From positions 168,340,704 through 168,404,703 of the forward strand of contig OX336389.2 of the NCBI GenBank assembly GCA_946902985.2: 64,000 bases of DNA, in the 5' to 3' direction. The DNA is from Meconema thalassinum (lineage: Eukaryota > Arthropoda > Insecta > Orthoptera > Tettigoniidae). Positions within the stretch are counted from its first letter, which is position 1. The number at the start of each line of letters is the position of its first letter. Both the position numbers and the translations under genes were made by a program. Positions 42,901-52,956 of this stretch are shown one piece after another. The notes beneath the pieces were generated by a model. That model worked only from the letters and a program-made list of their open reading frames with translations. It did not search any database and was not told the DNA's origin.

Positions 42901-43825
42901 AGGTAGCACTAGGAAAGGGCACCTCAGTGTCATGTTTTATATCGCCACCATCTTGACTGAAACGTAATGGCGGCCACACGAATGTTCAAAGCTTAAATCA
43001 AATTACGATTAACCTAATTATCCGATCTCTACCAAATTTTGCAACTACATACCTTTATGGAGGAAGCATCCTTTGACCAATCTAATAGGTCATTCGCCTA
43101 ATAGTTTGCGGATGGTGGCCATCTTTGTGTCAGAATCGATTCCCCCTATTAATTCAAACACGGTGAAACCGAATGGAACAAAATTTGGTACAGAGATAGC
43201 ACTAGCAAAGGGCATCTCAGTGTCATGATTAATATCGCCGCCCTATTGACAGAAACGTAATGACGGCCTCACAAATGTTTAAAGCTTAAATCAAATTACG
43301 ACTAACATAACCATCCGATCTCTACCAAACTTTGCAACAACATACCTTTATGGAGGGAGCATCCTTTGACCAATCTAAAAGGTCATTAACCTAATAGTTT
43401 GCGGATGGCGGCCATTTTTATGTCAAAATTGATTCCCCCTATTAATTCAAACACGGTGGAACCGAATGAACGAAATTTGATACAGAGGTAGCACTAGCAA
43501 AGGGCACCTCAGTGTCATGTTTTATATCACCGCTATCTTGACGGAAACGTAATCGCGGCCACCCAAATGTTAAAAGCTAAAATGTAATTACGACCAACCT
43601 AATAATCTAGTCTCTACCAAATTTTGCAACACCATATCTTTATGAGGGAAACATATTCTGACCAAACTGCAAGAACAGCAGCCCAATAGTTTGCAGATGG
43701 TGGCCAAGTATGTGTGCAAATCGATTCCCCCTATCAATTCAAACACGGTGAAACCGAATTGAACGAAATTTGGTACAGAGGTAGCACTAGCAAAGGGCAC
43801 CTCATATTCATGTTTAATATCCCTA
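39920..43825. repeat. Satellite K: 293-bp monomers with 879-bp higher-order repeat
   Basis: The phrase CCCCCTAT(T/C)AATTC starts at 39920, 40213, 40505, 40798, 41091, 41384, 41677, 41970, 42263, 42556, 42849, 43142, 43435 and 43727, so the spacing is 292-293 throughout. Three monomer types alternate from 40505 to 42849+: B with CGGTGCAACCG/CCGTGCAACCG and AGTACTAACAAAAGGC, C with TCAAACACGGTGAAA and CATATTGACAG, A with CGGTGGAAC and CTTGACTGAAACG. The A copies are at 41091, 41970 and 42849. Edge monomers do not fit the register. Confidence 0.93.
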
Positions 43826-44039
43826 TAGCACGTTGTATTTCAACAAGCTACTACAACCGACATTCAATCATACTCCTTGAAAAGGACAAAGAGTTATAAC
43901 AATACCCATGCATTTAGGAGAAAGTAGGCTATATGTTCTTTACTGAACATCTTGTTTAGACTCCAATGGCCCAAATTCCTAAAAGAAAAAAAGAAAAAAA
44001 AATACTGTATTTCAATTCAGGAATTTTTGAAAATAATGT

Positions 44040-45249
44040 TTCTGTTTGGAGAAATAATAGACCTTCTGTACGACATAACGCACATTTAAGTCGTGTGAAA
44101 AAAATCTAGGGTACCCCTTGACCCCCTTAAACGCTGTGATGAATTTTACAGTTTTAGTTGATTCCGTAATAACCTTATAGCCATTTGCAAACATTCACAT
44201 AAATTTATTAAATGGAGTGGCTTTACTTCTTGAAGAAATAGATGGAAAGTTGGATGTCACCTTTTCAGATATTGTTGTCATGGTTACTGGCTTGCATTCC
44301 TTCATTAGTTTATTAAATGAAATTAGTTTTCTGGGAATATTTCAGAAACTGTTGATTTTAGAGCCTTAAAATGTACTTTTCGGGGACCCTTTACTGCTAT
44401 TTAGGGGCACCGAGTTTTGTTTCTGACACCAAGGGGCTGAAAATAAGCTTTGTCTCGACGTTGTAGGCCGTAGTATAATAATAATAATTATAATAATAAT
44501 ATGAAAATATATGGATAGTGATATAATAGACCTTCCGTACCACACCCGCACGTGTAAATTGCGTGAAAAAATCTAGAGTACACCTTGACCCCCATAAGCG
44601 CATTATATGACATTGATGAATTTTACAGCTTAATTTGGTTCCGTCATAACCTTATAGCCGTTTGCAAACTATCTCAGTAATGTAATAAATGGAATTGTAT
44701 TTCGTCTTACAGCAATAGATGGACCTGTGAGATTCCGTTGCCATGGTAACCGGCTTGCATTCTTTCGTTATTGTATTAAATGAAATTAGTTTTCTGGAAA
44801 TATCTCAAAAACTGTTGGTTTTGGGGCCTTAAAATGTGGTTTTCGGGGTCCCTCTAGGGCCCCCAGGTTTCGTTTCTCACATTGAGGGGCTGAAAATGAG
44901 CTTTGTCTCGCCCGTCTACGCCTATTTCAGCAAGTGTTTTAAGGGGGTAGGCCCCTTTTTATTGGAGCTACAGAGAAGAGTTACATCAATGATTAGTGTC
45001 GTGCCTCTGAAGGATATCTGTACCAAATTTTACGTTGATCCACCCAGCCGTTCTCGAGTTATAAGGGAACATACTTGTCCACAGACAAACAGACAGACAT
45101 ACAGATAGACAGACAGACAGACAAAATTTTTATTTTCGCGCGCATCCGTCATAAAACAGTCTGAAACGCGTAAATAACGCAAATTTCCGTAGAAATTCAG
45201 AAAAAACAGACAAACTTTCATTCTTAGCCTATATATATAGAGATAGAGA
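44040..45249 (-). mobile_element. Helitron-like element with an internal 469-bp duplication
   Basis: On the minus strand the right end reads A then TCTCTATCTCTATATATATA, followed by TTTGTCTG repeats, a common Helitron-like 5' end. Inside, ATAGACCTTC(T/C)GTAC starts at 44057 and 44526, and the following ~430 bases are a diverged tandem copy (TTTACAG, CATAACCTTATAGCC, AAATGAAATTAGTTTTCTGG, GGGGCTGAAAAT in both). The left (3') boundary and CTAG end are not seen. Confidence 0.55.
44474..44503. repeat. (TAA)n microsatellite
   Basis: Short interrupted TAA tract between the two duplicated halves. Confidence 0.85.
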
Positions 45250-45534
45250 TTATTCTTCTCTAAACGTTTTGAAAAATTTTCGTGTATTTTTTTCTTGAAT
45301 TCCTGTTCTATTTCCATTAACCTGTTGAGTGCTTCACCCGTCTCTAAACGTTGCAAAATAACTTTTTTTCTTTCATATTCCCCATTCGCTTTCGAGTGCC
45401 GAGTCGATCTCTGGCAAGTTCTGCCATCTGTCGGACCTTATATAGTACTACTTGAGTTTGGATTTTTGCTTCCGTAAGTAACTAACAGAGCATTTTGTAG
45501 GCGTCTGTTCTCTGCAGATGGAGTTCATCTGACA
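45250..45534. other. No gene recognised
   Basis: Unique-looking DNA with a worn coiled-coil-like frame on the minus strand (45030-45356) that I consider chance. Confidence 0.35.
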
Positions 45535-46430
45535 AGGGGAGGATACAATGCATGGGTCCCCGATTCCAACCATCTTTAGTACACATGTAGGGCATGACCA
45601 GGCGTATACCAGGTGTAAGTAGTAAGGTGCGCTTCTCAGCCGTTTCCGAGAAATCAATTATTCGCCATTGCAGTGCGGCGTCCATGTGCGTTGTACGCTA
45701 GCAAGAAGCCAACGAGCGCGTGGTGCAGCGGTAAGACTAAGAACCCTGCTTCATAAGCGCGGGAGCGCTGCGCTGGATCGAATCCCACCGGTGAGGTTTA
45801 CCAGTGTGTTTTTTTTAATAAACATTGGCATTCGTACAACTGTAGGTGTCGTGAATAATGTTTATTTTGCAGTCAATTGTAATAACGTGTTATGTGAGCG
45901 ATAAAAGAGATTATGAAATCATCGTATGAGGGTCAACGTTTGTGACATTACATAATGTACAGTATCGGCATTGCAAATACATTGGTATTATACACGGTCA
46001 GATGTATTCTGTTATATGTATACATTTATACATTGAAGGCCCAGTCTGTTCCGTTGATTGCACGTCTGTGAACTATCATACCACCCCGTACCCCGCAAGC
46101 AGTGACTCATGTTATGGGTATTGGTTGGAATGTGCCAATGGTAAAGTAAATAAAAAATAAAACACAACACACTACAAAGGGTCACCGGTGGGATTCGATC
46201 CAGCGATCCCGCGCTTACGAAGCAGGGCTCTTACCTCCGCATCACGCGCTAATTGACTTCTTGCTAGCGTACAAAGCACATAGACGCCGCACTGTAATTG
46301 CAATTAATTAATATCTCGGAAACGTCTGAGAAGCGCACCTTACTACTTGCACCTGGTATACGCCTGGTCATGCCCTACACGCGTACTATAGATGGTTTGA
46401 ATCGGTGATCCATGCATCGTATCCTCCCCT
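45535..46430. mobile_element. Foldback element with inverted tRNA-like arms
   Basis: The left arm 45535-45811 begins AGGGGAGGATACAATGCATGG. The right arm (about 46162-46430) ends with the inverted match CATGCATCGTATCCTCCCCT. The inner part of each arm has a tRNA-like segment: TGGTGCAGCGGTAAG (A box, 45721) and GGATCGAATCCCACCGGTGA (B box, 45774) on the plus strand, and their complement at 46187-46245. So two tRNA-derived units lie head to head around an AT-rich loop. The arms are about 85-90 percent alike by eye. No target duplication is identified. Confidence 0.75.
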
Positions 46431-46770
46431 CGTGAGATATAGACAAGCATGGCGCGGAATAAAAAGCAAATCCTTCACGCAGCGTTGTGATTTCGGATCA
46501 AAGAATATCAATGTACAATATGTACCAGTAAGGAGCATTTATAATTTAAAATGAGATAAATATATACCCAAAACCTATAGACATTTTAAGCCCCCCACCC
46601 CCTTTATAAGTTAAAAATTATTACTTTTACCATTATTTAAAACATACGAATGAAAAAACTCAGCACTTAAAAGGTTAATCTACCTTGATCATAATTTACT
46701 TTTCCGATGTAATGGTTTTCTAAACCGGTTTTTGAAATTTTATGAATTCATCCCATTTTTGTTAGCCTAA
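46431..46770. other. No gene recognised
   Basis: AT-rich flank without visible repeats. Confidence 0.4.
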
Positions 46771-47948
46771 CTTCATTTATGAAACAAAATAAGCTTATGA
46801 GATCACAATTTGTCCGTGTGTGTGCCCCATAATAACTTCTAAACAGCTGGAGCGATTTCAATGAAACTCGGTGAGGTCATAGCACCATTTTGAGCGACCC
46901 CTTCAAATTTTATTACGTCTCACCAATCCAACGTGGCAGCTGTGCGAAATATTTCACCAGCATTCTATATTTCCGAAACTATTACCGATATCACCCTGAA
47001 ATTTTGTACGGTGATAAAGGACACTACTAGAAGTTCATCTATGAGACCTTCAAAACCCTATTAATTACAAAACAAGCATGGCGGCCAAGCGAAGTTGAAA
47101 CTTTTAAATAGACTTTTCTCACGAATTAACCATTTAAACGCAATTAAACTTGGTACAACAAATGTTTATACACATTGTAATGCACTGGCATCTAATTTAG
47201 TTCAATTGTTTACATAACCTCAAGATAGCGGCTGTGCGATATTTTAAAATTATTTTTTTATTTTTTGTGCATTAATCATGCGATCGAAGTGAACGTTTGA
47301 ATAATGAACCTACACAATAATCGTCATCTAATAGTACATAACTCTATTGCCAATATATCTAAAAATCCAACATGGCTACCATCCGAAATATTTAGACGGT
47401 TTCTCAATATCTATTAATCTATTACAGCAATAAAATTGAATTTTGTATGTTGATAGAGGCTACGCACATAAGTTCACCTATGGGACTTTCAATATCCTGG
47501 TGAGCACAAATTCAACATCGTGGTGACGCGAAATATAAATGGACGTTTCTCGCGATTTAACCATCCGAGCGCAGTGAAACTTGGTACGGTAAATGCTTAT
47601 TCTAATTTTAAACCACTGGCATCTAAATTATTTCAAATATTATCATAACCACAAGATGGCAGCTGTGCGAAATTTTAAAATCTCGTTTTTATTTCTTGTA
47701 TCCTAATCATACGATTGAATTTTGAATACTACACCTACACAATAATCTTCATGTAATAGTACATAACTCTAAGTCTTACATATATAAAAATCCAACATGG
47801 CGACCATCCAAAATATTCAGACGGACCTCAATATCTACGAATCTATTACAGCAATCAAACTGACATTTTGTATGTTGATAGAGGCAATTAACATAAGTAG
47901 GATATATGAAAATAGGTTATATAGTTCTTCACGGAACTACTTGTTTTG
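46771..47948 (+). mobile_element. Helentron-like element with ~430-bp internal repeats
   Basis: It starts TAGCCTAACTTCATTTATG and AGCTTATGAGATCAC, like the left end at 39733. It ends AAAATAGGTTATATAGTTC then TTCACGGAACTACTTGTTTT, like the right end at 43930. The TTTTGTA(T/C)G(T/G)TGATA anchor recurs at 47002, 47441 and 47866 (spacing 439, 425), each copy with CAAGAT(A/G)GC and CCAACATGGC phrases. TATGAATTC occurs on both outer sides (46741-46749 and 47949-47957), which may be chance or a duplication. Confidence 0.55.
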
Positions 47949-47957
47949 TATGAATTC

Positions 47958-48623
47958 CAATTTTGCCTGGCTTTAATTCTGCATTCATAGATTTCATAAC
48001 TGTCATAGATTTCATTCCACCATCTATGCTTGCATTTCCTTGGGGGTAAGGCGATGCTTTGGGAAGCCTTTTGGATACCGTATTATCTTTCAGTTCCATC
48101 TAATCAGAAGACTTTTTGTTGGGGATATTTACGAGGATGTTCTTTGTGTTTTCTTTAAGAAAATCTGAATCAATTTTCGAATATTTTATTGTTCTGCTCT
48201 TTGGCCTGTTTAGTTGAAATTTAACAGATTTTACAGATAGTGATCAGAATCGATGATTCCTTTTATTTAAACAATGGCATTAATAATTTCCTTTTGATTT
48301 TTATTGGAAATCGCTACATGGTCTAGTTGAAATTCTTCTAGATGACTGTTGAGAGATCGCGAAGTCATTTTATTAGCCTAAATGCGCTAAGAAATGAGTT
48401 GATATTAATTGTAGGTTACAGTTTTCACAGAAGCTTATCGACCTTTCTTCATTTCTATTAGTTCGTTTGTGAGCTGGATAAAGGTCTGCAGTGGTTCTGA
48501 AATTACTTTCATTTCCAACTTGCACGTTGTATAATTTTAACGTGATGTTTTGGAAATTTGACTGTGGTTTCTTCTAGCAATTCCCAGAAATCCTCTACAC
48601 TTTGGGGTCCATTTTATTGTAAA
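47958..48623 (-). pseudogene. LINE endonuclease region, downstream part
   Basis: On the minus strand the worn frames read QSVEDFWELLEET, VGNESNFRTTADLYPAHKRTNR, SFCENCNLQLISTHF and LDHVAISNK. This follows the endonuclease layout of EN-RT LINEs (GDFNAQ-G-x-E then N...L...NT.F). It is the continuation of 52148-52760, separated by the Helitron at 48624-52147. Many stops and shifts. Confidence 0.55.
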
Positions 48624-48729
48624 CTAGCAGTAGTACCCGGCTTCGCCCGGTGGAAAGATGATAATGTCTCAAAATATCCTTAGAAATAGAATGGACTTAA
48701 AATCTAGGTCATTTGCCCCCAAAGACAAT

Positions 48730-49090
48730 GAGGGCGTAATATCTAGGTCATTTGCCCTTTTGATGTATGATAATGAAAACTACTGTTGAATTGACACGTC
48801 AAACTTACAAACTACCGTAATAGAAATACATATTTCAAAATTCACAGGCGAGGAAGACTTATTGTGTGTGGTGATCAATGGTGTAATGGGCGTAACATCT
48901 AGGTCATTTGCCCTTATGATGAGGATAATAAGGGAAACTACTACCTGTATGGAATTGACACTTCAACTTATAATGTACACAATGTACTGCAATAAAAATA
49001 AATATTTTAAAAATCACAGTCGAGAAAGACTTTATGCGGCGGTGATTAGTGGTATGTTGCGCGTAACATGTAGGTCATTTGCACTTAATA
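48730..49090. repeat. ~160-bp direct repeats inside the Helitron
   Basis: CGTAA(T/C)AT(C/G)TAGGTCATTTG is found at 48735, 48891 and 49062 (spacing 156 and 171), with similar ATAGAAATA and CAC(A)GGCGAGGAAGACTT phrases between. Confidence 0.8.
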
Positions 49091-49149
49091 TGATGATAAT
49101 AATAAGGTAATGAAAAAATGACTACTAAAGGAACATGGTGTAATTTTAA

Positions 49150-49480
49150 AACTGATATAGGTAATTCAGATGTCTAGCTTCGATGTCTTCCAAAGTCTCA
49201 ACCTTATTTTCTGGCTTAGGCCTGTACTCGATGCGTCTAGTGAAAGAGCTTCTGGCGTCCTGCTCGGCAAAGAATATGGGTCCAAGCTGCATGAACCTGA
49301 GATGATCGCAGATGATGATGAAATATAATGACACACGTTCGGGGTTCCCCGCAGTATTTAGATTGGCCAGGGAATCACTCACTCTTTCGCAACACCACAG
49401 TGGCTTGAGCAACGGCCCTGTGCTGGAATCAGCATAGACAGCAGATAACACGGCGGGCACTGGAAAGTCCTTTTATGTCA
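49150..49480. repeat. Dispersed repeat O, copy 2
   Basis: Phrases TCACTCACTCTTTCGCAAC, ACCACAGTGGCTTGAGC, AACGGCCCTGTG and AACACGGCGGGC match the copy at 27700-28020 in order. The rightmost base pairs differ, so it is probably an insertion into the Helitron. Confidence 0.7.
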
Positions 49481-49489
49481 CCTCGCGAT

Positions 49490-49904
49490 GAATCAGCAAG
49501 CTATTCTCACAACTGCACCCCCCCAGGGTCTCACAACTTGTGGGACGTGGGTTGGCGACCACGGGACCCCAGCTGAGTCTGGCATCGCTTCTACTTCCTG
49601 GTGCTGGGCTCCTTTCAGTTCTCTTTCCTGTCGGCCTCCCTTCGTCAACTCTTGTTCTCTTCCGACCCCGACTGTATTAGGGTATCCGAGGGCTAGGGAG
49701 TCTTTCATTTTCCCGCCTAAATTGGCCGTTGTCTCATCTTTCCTGATGCCCTCATTCTTCGAGGGGTCTGCCTTCTTTTCCCTTTCATAATATCTCCTGT
49801 CTTCTGCTCAAGGCCCTCAAAGAGGCAGGGTATGTGTAGCCCCACCACTTCTGGTACACCCTCAAGGGCTCATGGATGGTGAGTTTGGAAGCTGGCAACC
49901 CCGA
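49490..49904. other. GC-rich segment of unknown origin in the Helitron
   Basis: It is richer in GC than the rest of the Helitron, with open frames on both strands. I recognise no domain. It may be captured sequence. Confidence 0.35.
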
Positions 49905-52085
49905 GGGATTCCTGAGCTAAATGCAGGGAATGGAGTGGTATGTCAGAAATTTCAAGTGGACAGTGTTACTCATCGGGTTCTAAAGGGTAAGCATGTAAAA
50001 TATGGTTACGATCGGTTAAACCGTGTAGATTTGTACCAAAGGGCCTAAATGCAGGGAATAGATTGGTCTGTCCGAAATTTCATGTCGACAGTGCTACTTG
50101 TCGGGTTCCAAAGGGTAATTAAAAACAATTTGGTTCGGATCAGTGAAACGGTGTAGATTTGTCCCAAAAGGCCTAAATGCCGGGAAAGGGGTGGTCTGTC
50201 TGAAATTTAAAGTGGACAGTGATACTCGTTGGGTTCCAAAGAGTAAGTATACAAATTTTGGTCCAGATTGGTGAAGCGATGTAGATCTGTGCCAAAGGGT
50301 TTAAATACAGGGAATGGAGTGCTCTGTCCGAAAGTTCAAGCAGACAGTATTACTCGTCGGGTTCCAAAGGATAAGTAACTTACATAAAGATTGGTTGAGA
50401 TGGGTGAAAGGATATTGATTTTTGCCAAAGAGCCTAAATGCAGTAAATGGAATGGTCTATCCGCAATTTCATTTAGACAGTGTTACACGTCGGGTTCCAT
50501 TAGTGTAAGCATGTAAAATTTGGTTCAGATCAGTAAAACAGGGTAGATTTTTGCCAAAGGGCCTAAATGCAGGGAATGGAGTGGTCTGACCAAAGTTTTA
50601 AGTGGACAGTGTTACTCGTCGGGTTCGAAAGGGTAAGTATACAAATTTAGGTTGAGATCGGTGAAACGACGTAGATAATTTATGTGCCAAAGGGCCTAAA
50701 TGCAGGGAATGGAGTGGTCTGTCTGAAATTTCGAGTGGACAGTGTTACTCGTCGAGTTCCAAAGGGTAATTATTTGAGATCGGTGAAACGGTGTAGTTTT
50801 GTGCCAAAGGGCCAAAAAGCAGGGAATAGTGTGGTCTGTCCAACATTTAAAGTGAACAGTATTACTTGTCGGGTTCCAGAGTGTAAGCATGTCAAATTTG
50901 GGTCAGATCGGTGAAACGGTGTAGATTTGTGCCAAACGGCCTAAAAGCAGGGGTTGGAGTGGCCTCTCCGGAATTTCAAGCAGACAGTGTTAGTTGCAGT
51001 GTTCCAAAGGGTAAATACACAAATTTTGGTTAAGATCGGTGAAACGGTGTTGATTTGGGCCAAAGGGCCTAAATGCAGGGAATGGAGTGGTCTGTATGCA
51101 ATTTCAAGCAGACAGTATTACTCGCAGGGTATCAAAGGGTAAGTATCCGAATGTTAGTTCTGATCGGTGAAACGGTGTAGATTTGTGCCAAAGGACCTAA
51201 ATGCAGGGTATGGGGTGGTCTGTCCGAAATTGTAAGTAGACAGTGTTACTCGCAGGGTTCCAAAGGGTAAGTATACAAATTTTGGTCTAGATCGGTGAAA
51301 CGGTGTAGATTTGTGAAAAAGGGCCTAAATGCAGGGCAAGGGGTGGTCTGTCCAAAATTTCAAGTAGACAGGGTTACCCGCAGGGTTCCAAAGGGTAAGT
51401 ACACAAATTTTGGTTCAGATCGGTGAAACAGTGTAGATTTGTGCCAAAGGGCCTAAATGCAGGGAGTGGGGTGGTCTATCCGAAATTTTAAGTGGACAGT
51501 GTTACTCGCAGGGTTCCAAAGGGTAAGTATACGAATTTTGGTTCAGATCGGTGAAACGATGTAGATTTGGGCCAAAGGGCCTAAATGCAGGGAATGGAGT
51601 GGTCTGTCCGCAATTTCAAGCAGAGAGTGTTACTCGCAGGGTTCCAAAGGGTACGTATACAAATTTTGGTTCAGATCGGTGAAACGGTGTAGATTTGTGC
51701 CAAAGGGCCTTAATGCAGGGAATGGAGTGGTCTGTCCGCAATTTCAAGCAGATAGTGTTACTCGCAGGGTACCAAAGTGTGGGAATACGAATTTTGGTTC
51801 TGATCGGTGAAACGGTGTAGATTTGGACCAAAGGGCCTAAATGCAGGGAATGGGGTGGTCTGTCCGAAATTTTAAGTGAACAGTGTTACCCGCAGGGTTC
51901 CAAAGGGTAAGTATACAAATTTTGGTTCAGATCGGTGAAACGGTGTTGATTTGAGTAAAAGGGCTTAAATGCAGGGAATGGGGTGGTCTGTCCGAAATTT
52001 AAAGTTGACAGGGATACCCGCAAGGTTCCAAAGGGTAAGTATACAAATTTTTGTTCAGATCGGTGAAACGGTGTAGATTTGTATA
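49905..52085. repeat. 128-bp satellite, about 17 copies
   Basis: CCTAAATGCAGGGAA(T/A) marks each unit. From 50812 to 51964 the spacing is exactly 128 bp in nine consecutive steps (50812, 50940, 51068, 51196, 51324, 51452, 51580, 51708, 51836, 51964); earlier units vary from 117 to 133. Each contains GATCGGTGAAACGGTGTAG and TGGTCTGTCCGAAATTT. Confidence 0.93.
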
Positions 52086-52147
52086 CATAACAGACAAACA
52101 GACAAACAGACAGACAAACTTTGTGCTTTATATATATATATATATGA

Positions 52148-52760
52148 ATGTTTGATAGTGCATGAGAGTTAATTAGAGTATAGTGTATAGGCTTTGTTTC
52201 CAGATCTGATGGTTAGTGATAAAATAATCTGAGGGGGATGTGAAGTCTAACACTGAGTTTTTAATAGTTTTCTTGACTATAAATCCAGTTCCAAAATGCA
52301 GAGGTTGGTTAGGGAGTGAAACTGCTGGCTTGCCTTTTTAGATTCCATGATTTCCTGATTCAAAATTATTTCATCATTATAGGCCTACCTGGTTTCTTTC
52401 AGTGCTAAATTTGGAATGTTGAACTTATCCAAGGCGTCTGATAGTTGTTTGAGTATGCCGCTTTTGCGTAGAGTATTGATGTTAAGAGTGCCAATAATGT
52501 GCTTACGGTTGGAGCGAAGAGATTTAGGAAGTTCCGATACAATCCCGCATGATGTTCTCGATCCCCATAAGCTGATGATGGAGAAATTCTAGTATCTATA
52601 CCAGGTCCCGGAGAAGAGGCATGTGTAGGCCTATTTGATTCCATTATGCTAGTAAGTTGAAGATAGTCGATCTGAGTGATACAACTAAGGTATTCAGCCT
52701 TAGAGATTGCCTCAATACATTTTCTGGCTTCTCTTTTACCGCTTTCATTGCGAACCCTCA
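52148..52760 (-). pseudogene. LINE endonuclease, upstream part
   Basis: On the minus strand, from about 52520, a frame reads IGTLNINTLRKSGILKQLSD, then NIPNLALKETR, the N-terminal motifs (N-x-N and E-T-R) of apurinic-type LINE endonucleases. Later TGFIVKK and YFITNHQIWKQSLY follow in shifted frames up to the Helitron edge at 52147. The 118-codon open frame at 52405-52760 overlaps it in another phase and may be the upstream linker. The active-site E (ALKETR) is present, but the gene is dead. Confidence 0.6.
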
Positions 52761-52881
52761 TTCATTATGCGGACTTGGGACCGGCAACAGCAACTGTTGA
52801 GCTACTCAACCCACCCAACAGTCACTGCAGGCGGAGTTATTATTATTATTGAGTTCGTTAGCTTGTTAACCGAAACGATGT

Positions 52882-52956
52882 CCACCTCGTGACGTAGTGA
52901 ACAGCATTCTTGGCGGTCATTGTGGAGGTTTGGGTTCCATTCTTGGCTCCGCCAAA
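52882..52956 (+). mobile_element. SINE family A head fragment
   Basis: ACCTCGTGACGTAGTGAACA and TTGGGTTCCATTCTTGGCTC are the A- and B-box parts of the family A head. It is broken by the mariner end. A family A tail follows at 53741-53870. Confidence 0.65.

Larger units (their letters stand above)
39733..43950 (+). mobile_element. Helentron/DINE-like element filled with a 293-bp satellite
   Basis: The left end TAGCCTACTTTC and right end GAAAGTAGGCTA (about 43921-43932) are inverted copies. Directly inside the left end the hairpin CTACTTTC...GAAAGTAG recurs. The right end continues into GTTCTTTACTGAACATCTTG, a small stem-loop. Inverted terminal blocks, an inner repeat of the left block, a tandem array and a 3' stem-loop are the parts list of non-autonomous Helentrons (DINE-1-like) as I remember it. 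No Rep/helicase is present. A partial copy lies at 16430-16655 and a relative at 46771-47948. Confidence 0.55.
48624..52147 (-). mobile_element. Non-autonomous Helitron carrying a 128-bp satellite
   Basis: On the minus strand the 5' end is TCATATATATATATATAAAG followed by TTTGTCTG repeats (52147 leftwards). The 3' end is the hairpin CCGGGCGAAGCCGGG then TACTACTGCTAG, with CTAG at 48624-48627, followed by host T. It interrupts a LINE endonuclease region, fixing both edges. Contents: 49905-52085 satellite, 49490-49905 GC-rich segment, 49150-49480 repeat O and three ~160-bp repeats at 48730-49090. No Rep/helicase. Confidence 0.82.

Noticed and set aside
39920..43825. CRISPR-like array
   Set aside because: Repeats are 293 bp with no distinct spacers, in a eukaryotic context; this is a satellite.
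45715..45800. Possible tRNA gene at the A/B-box segment
   Set aside because: It is part of an inverted repeat with a second copy at 46187-46245 and lacks a credible acceptor stem.
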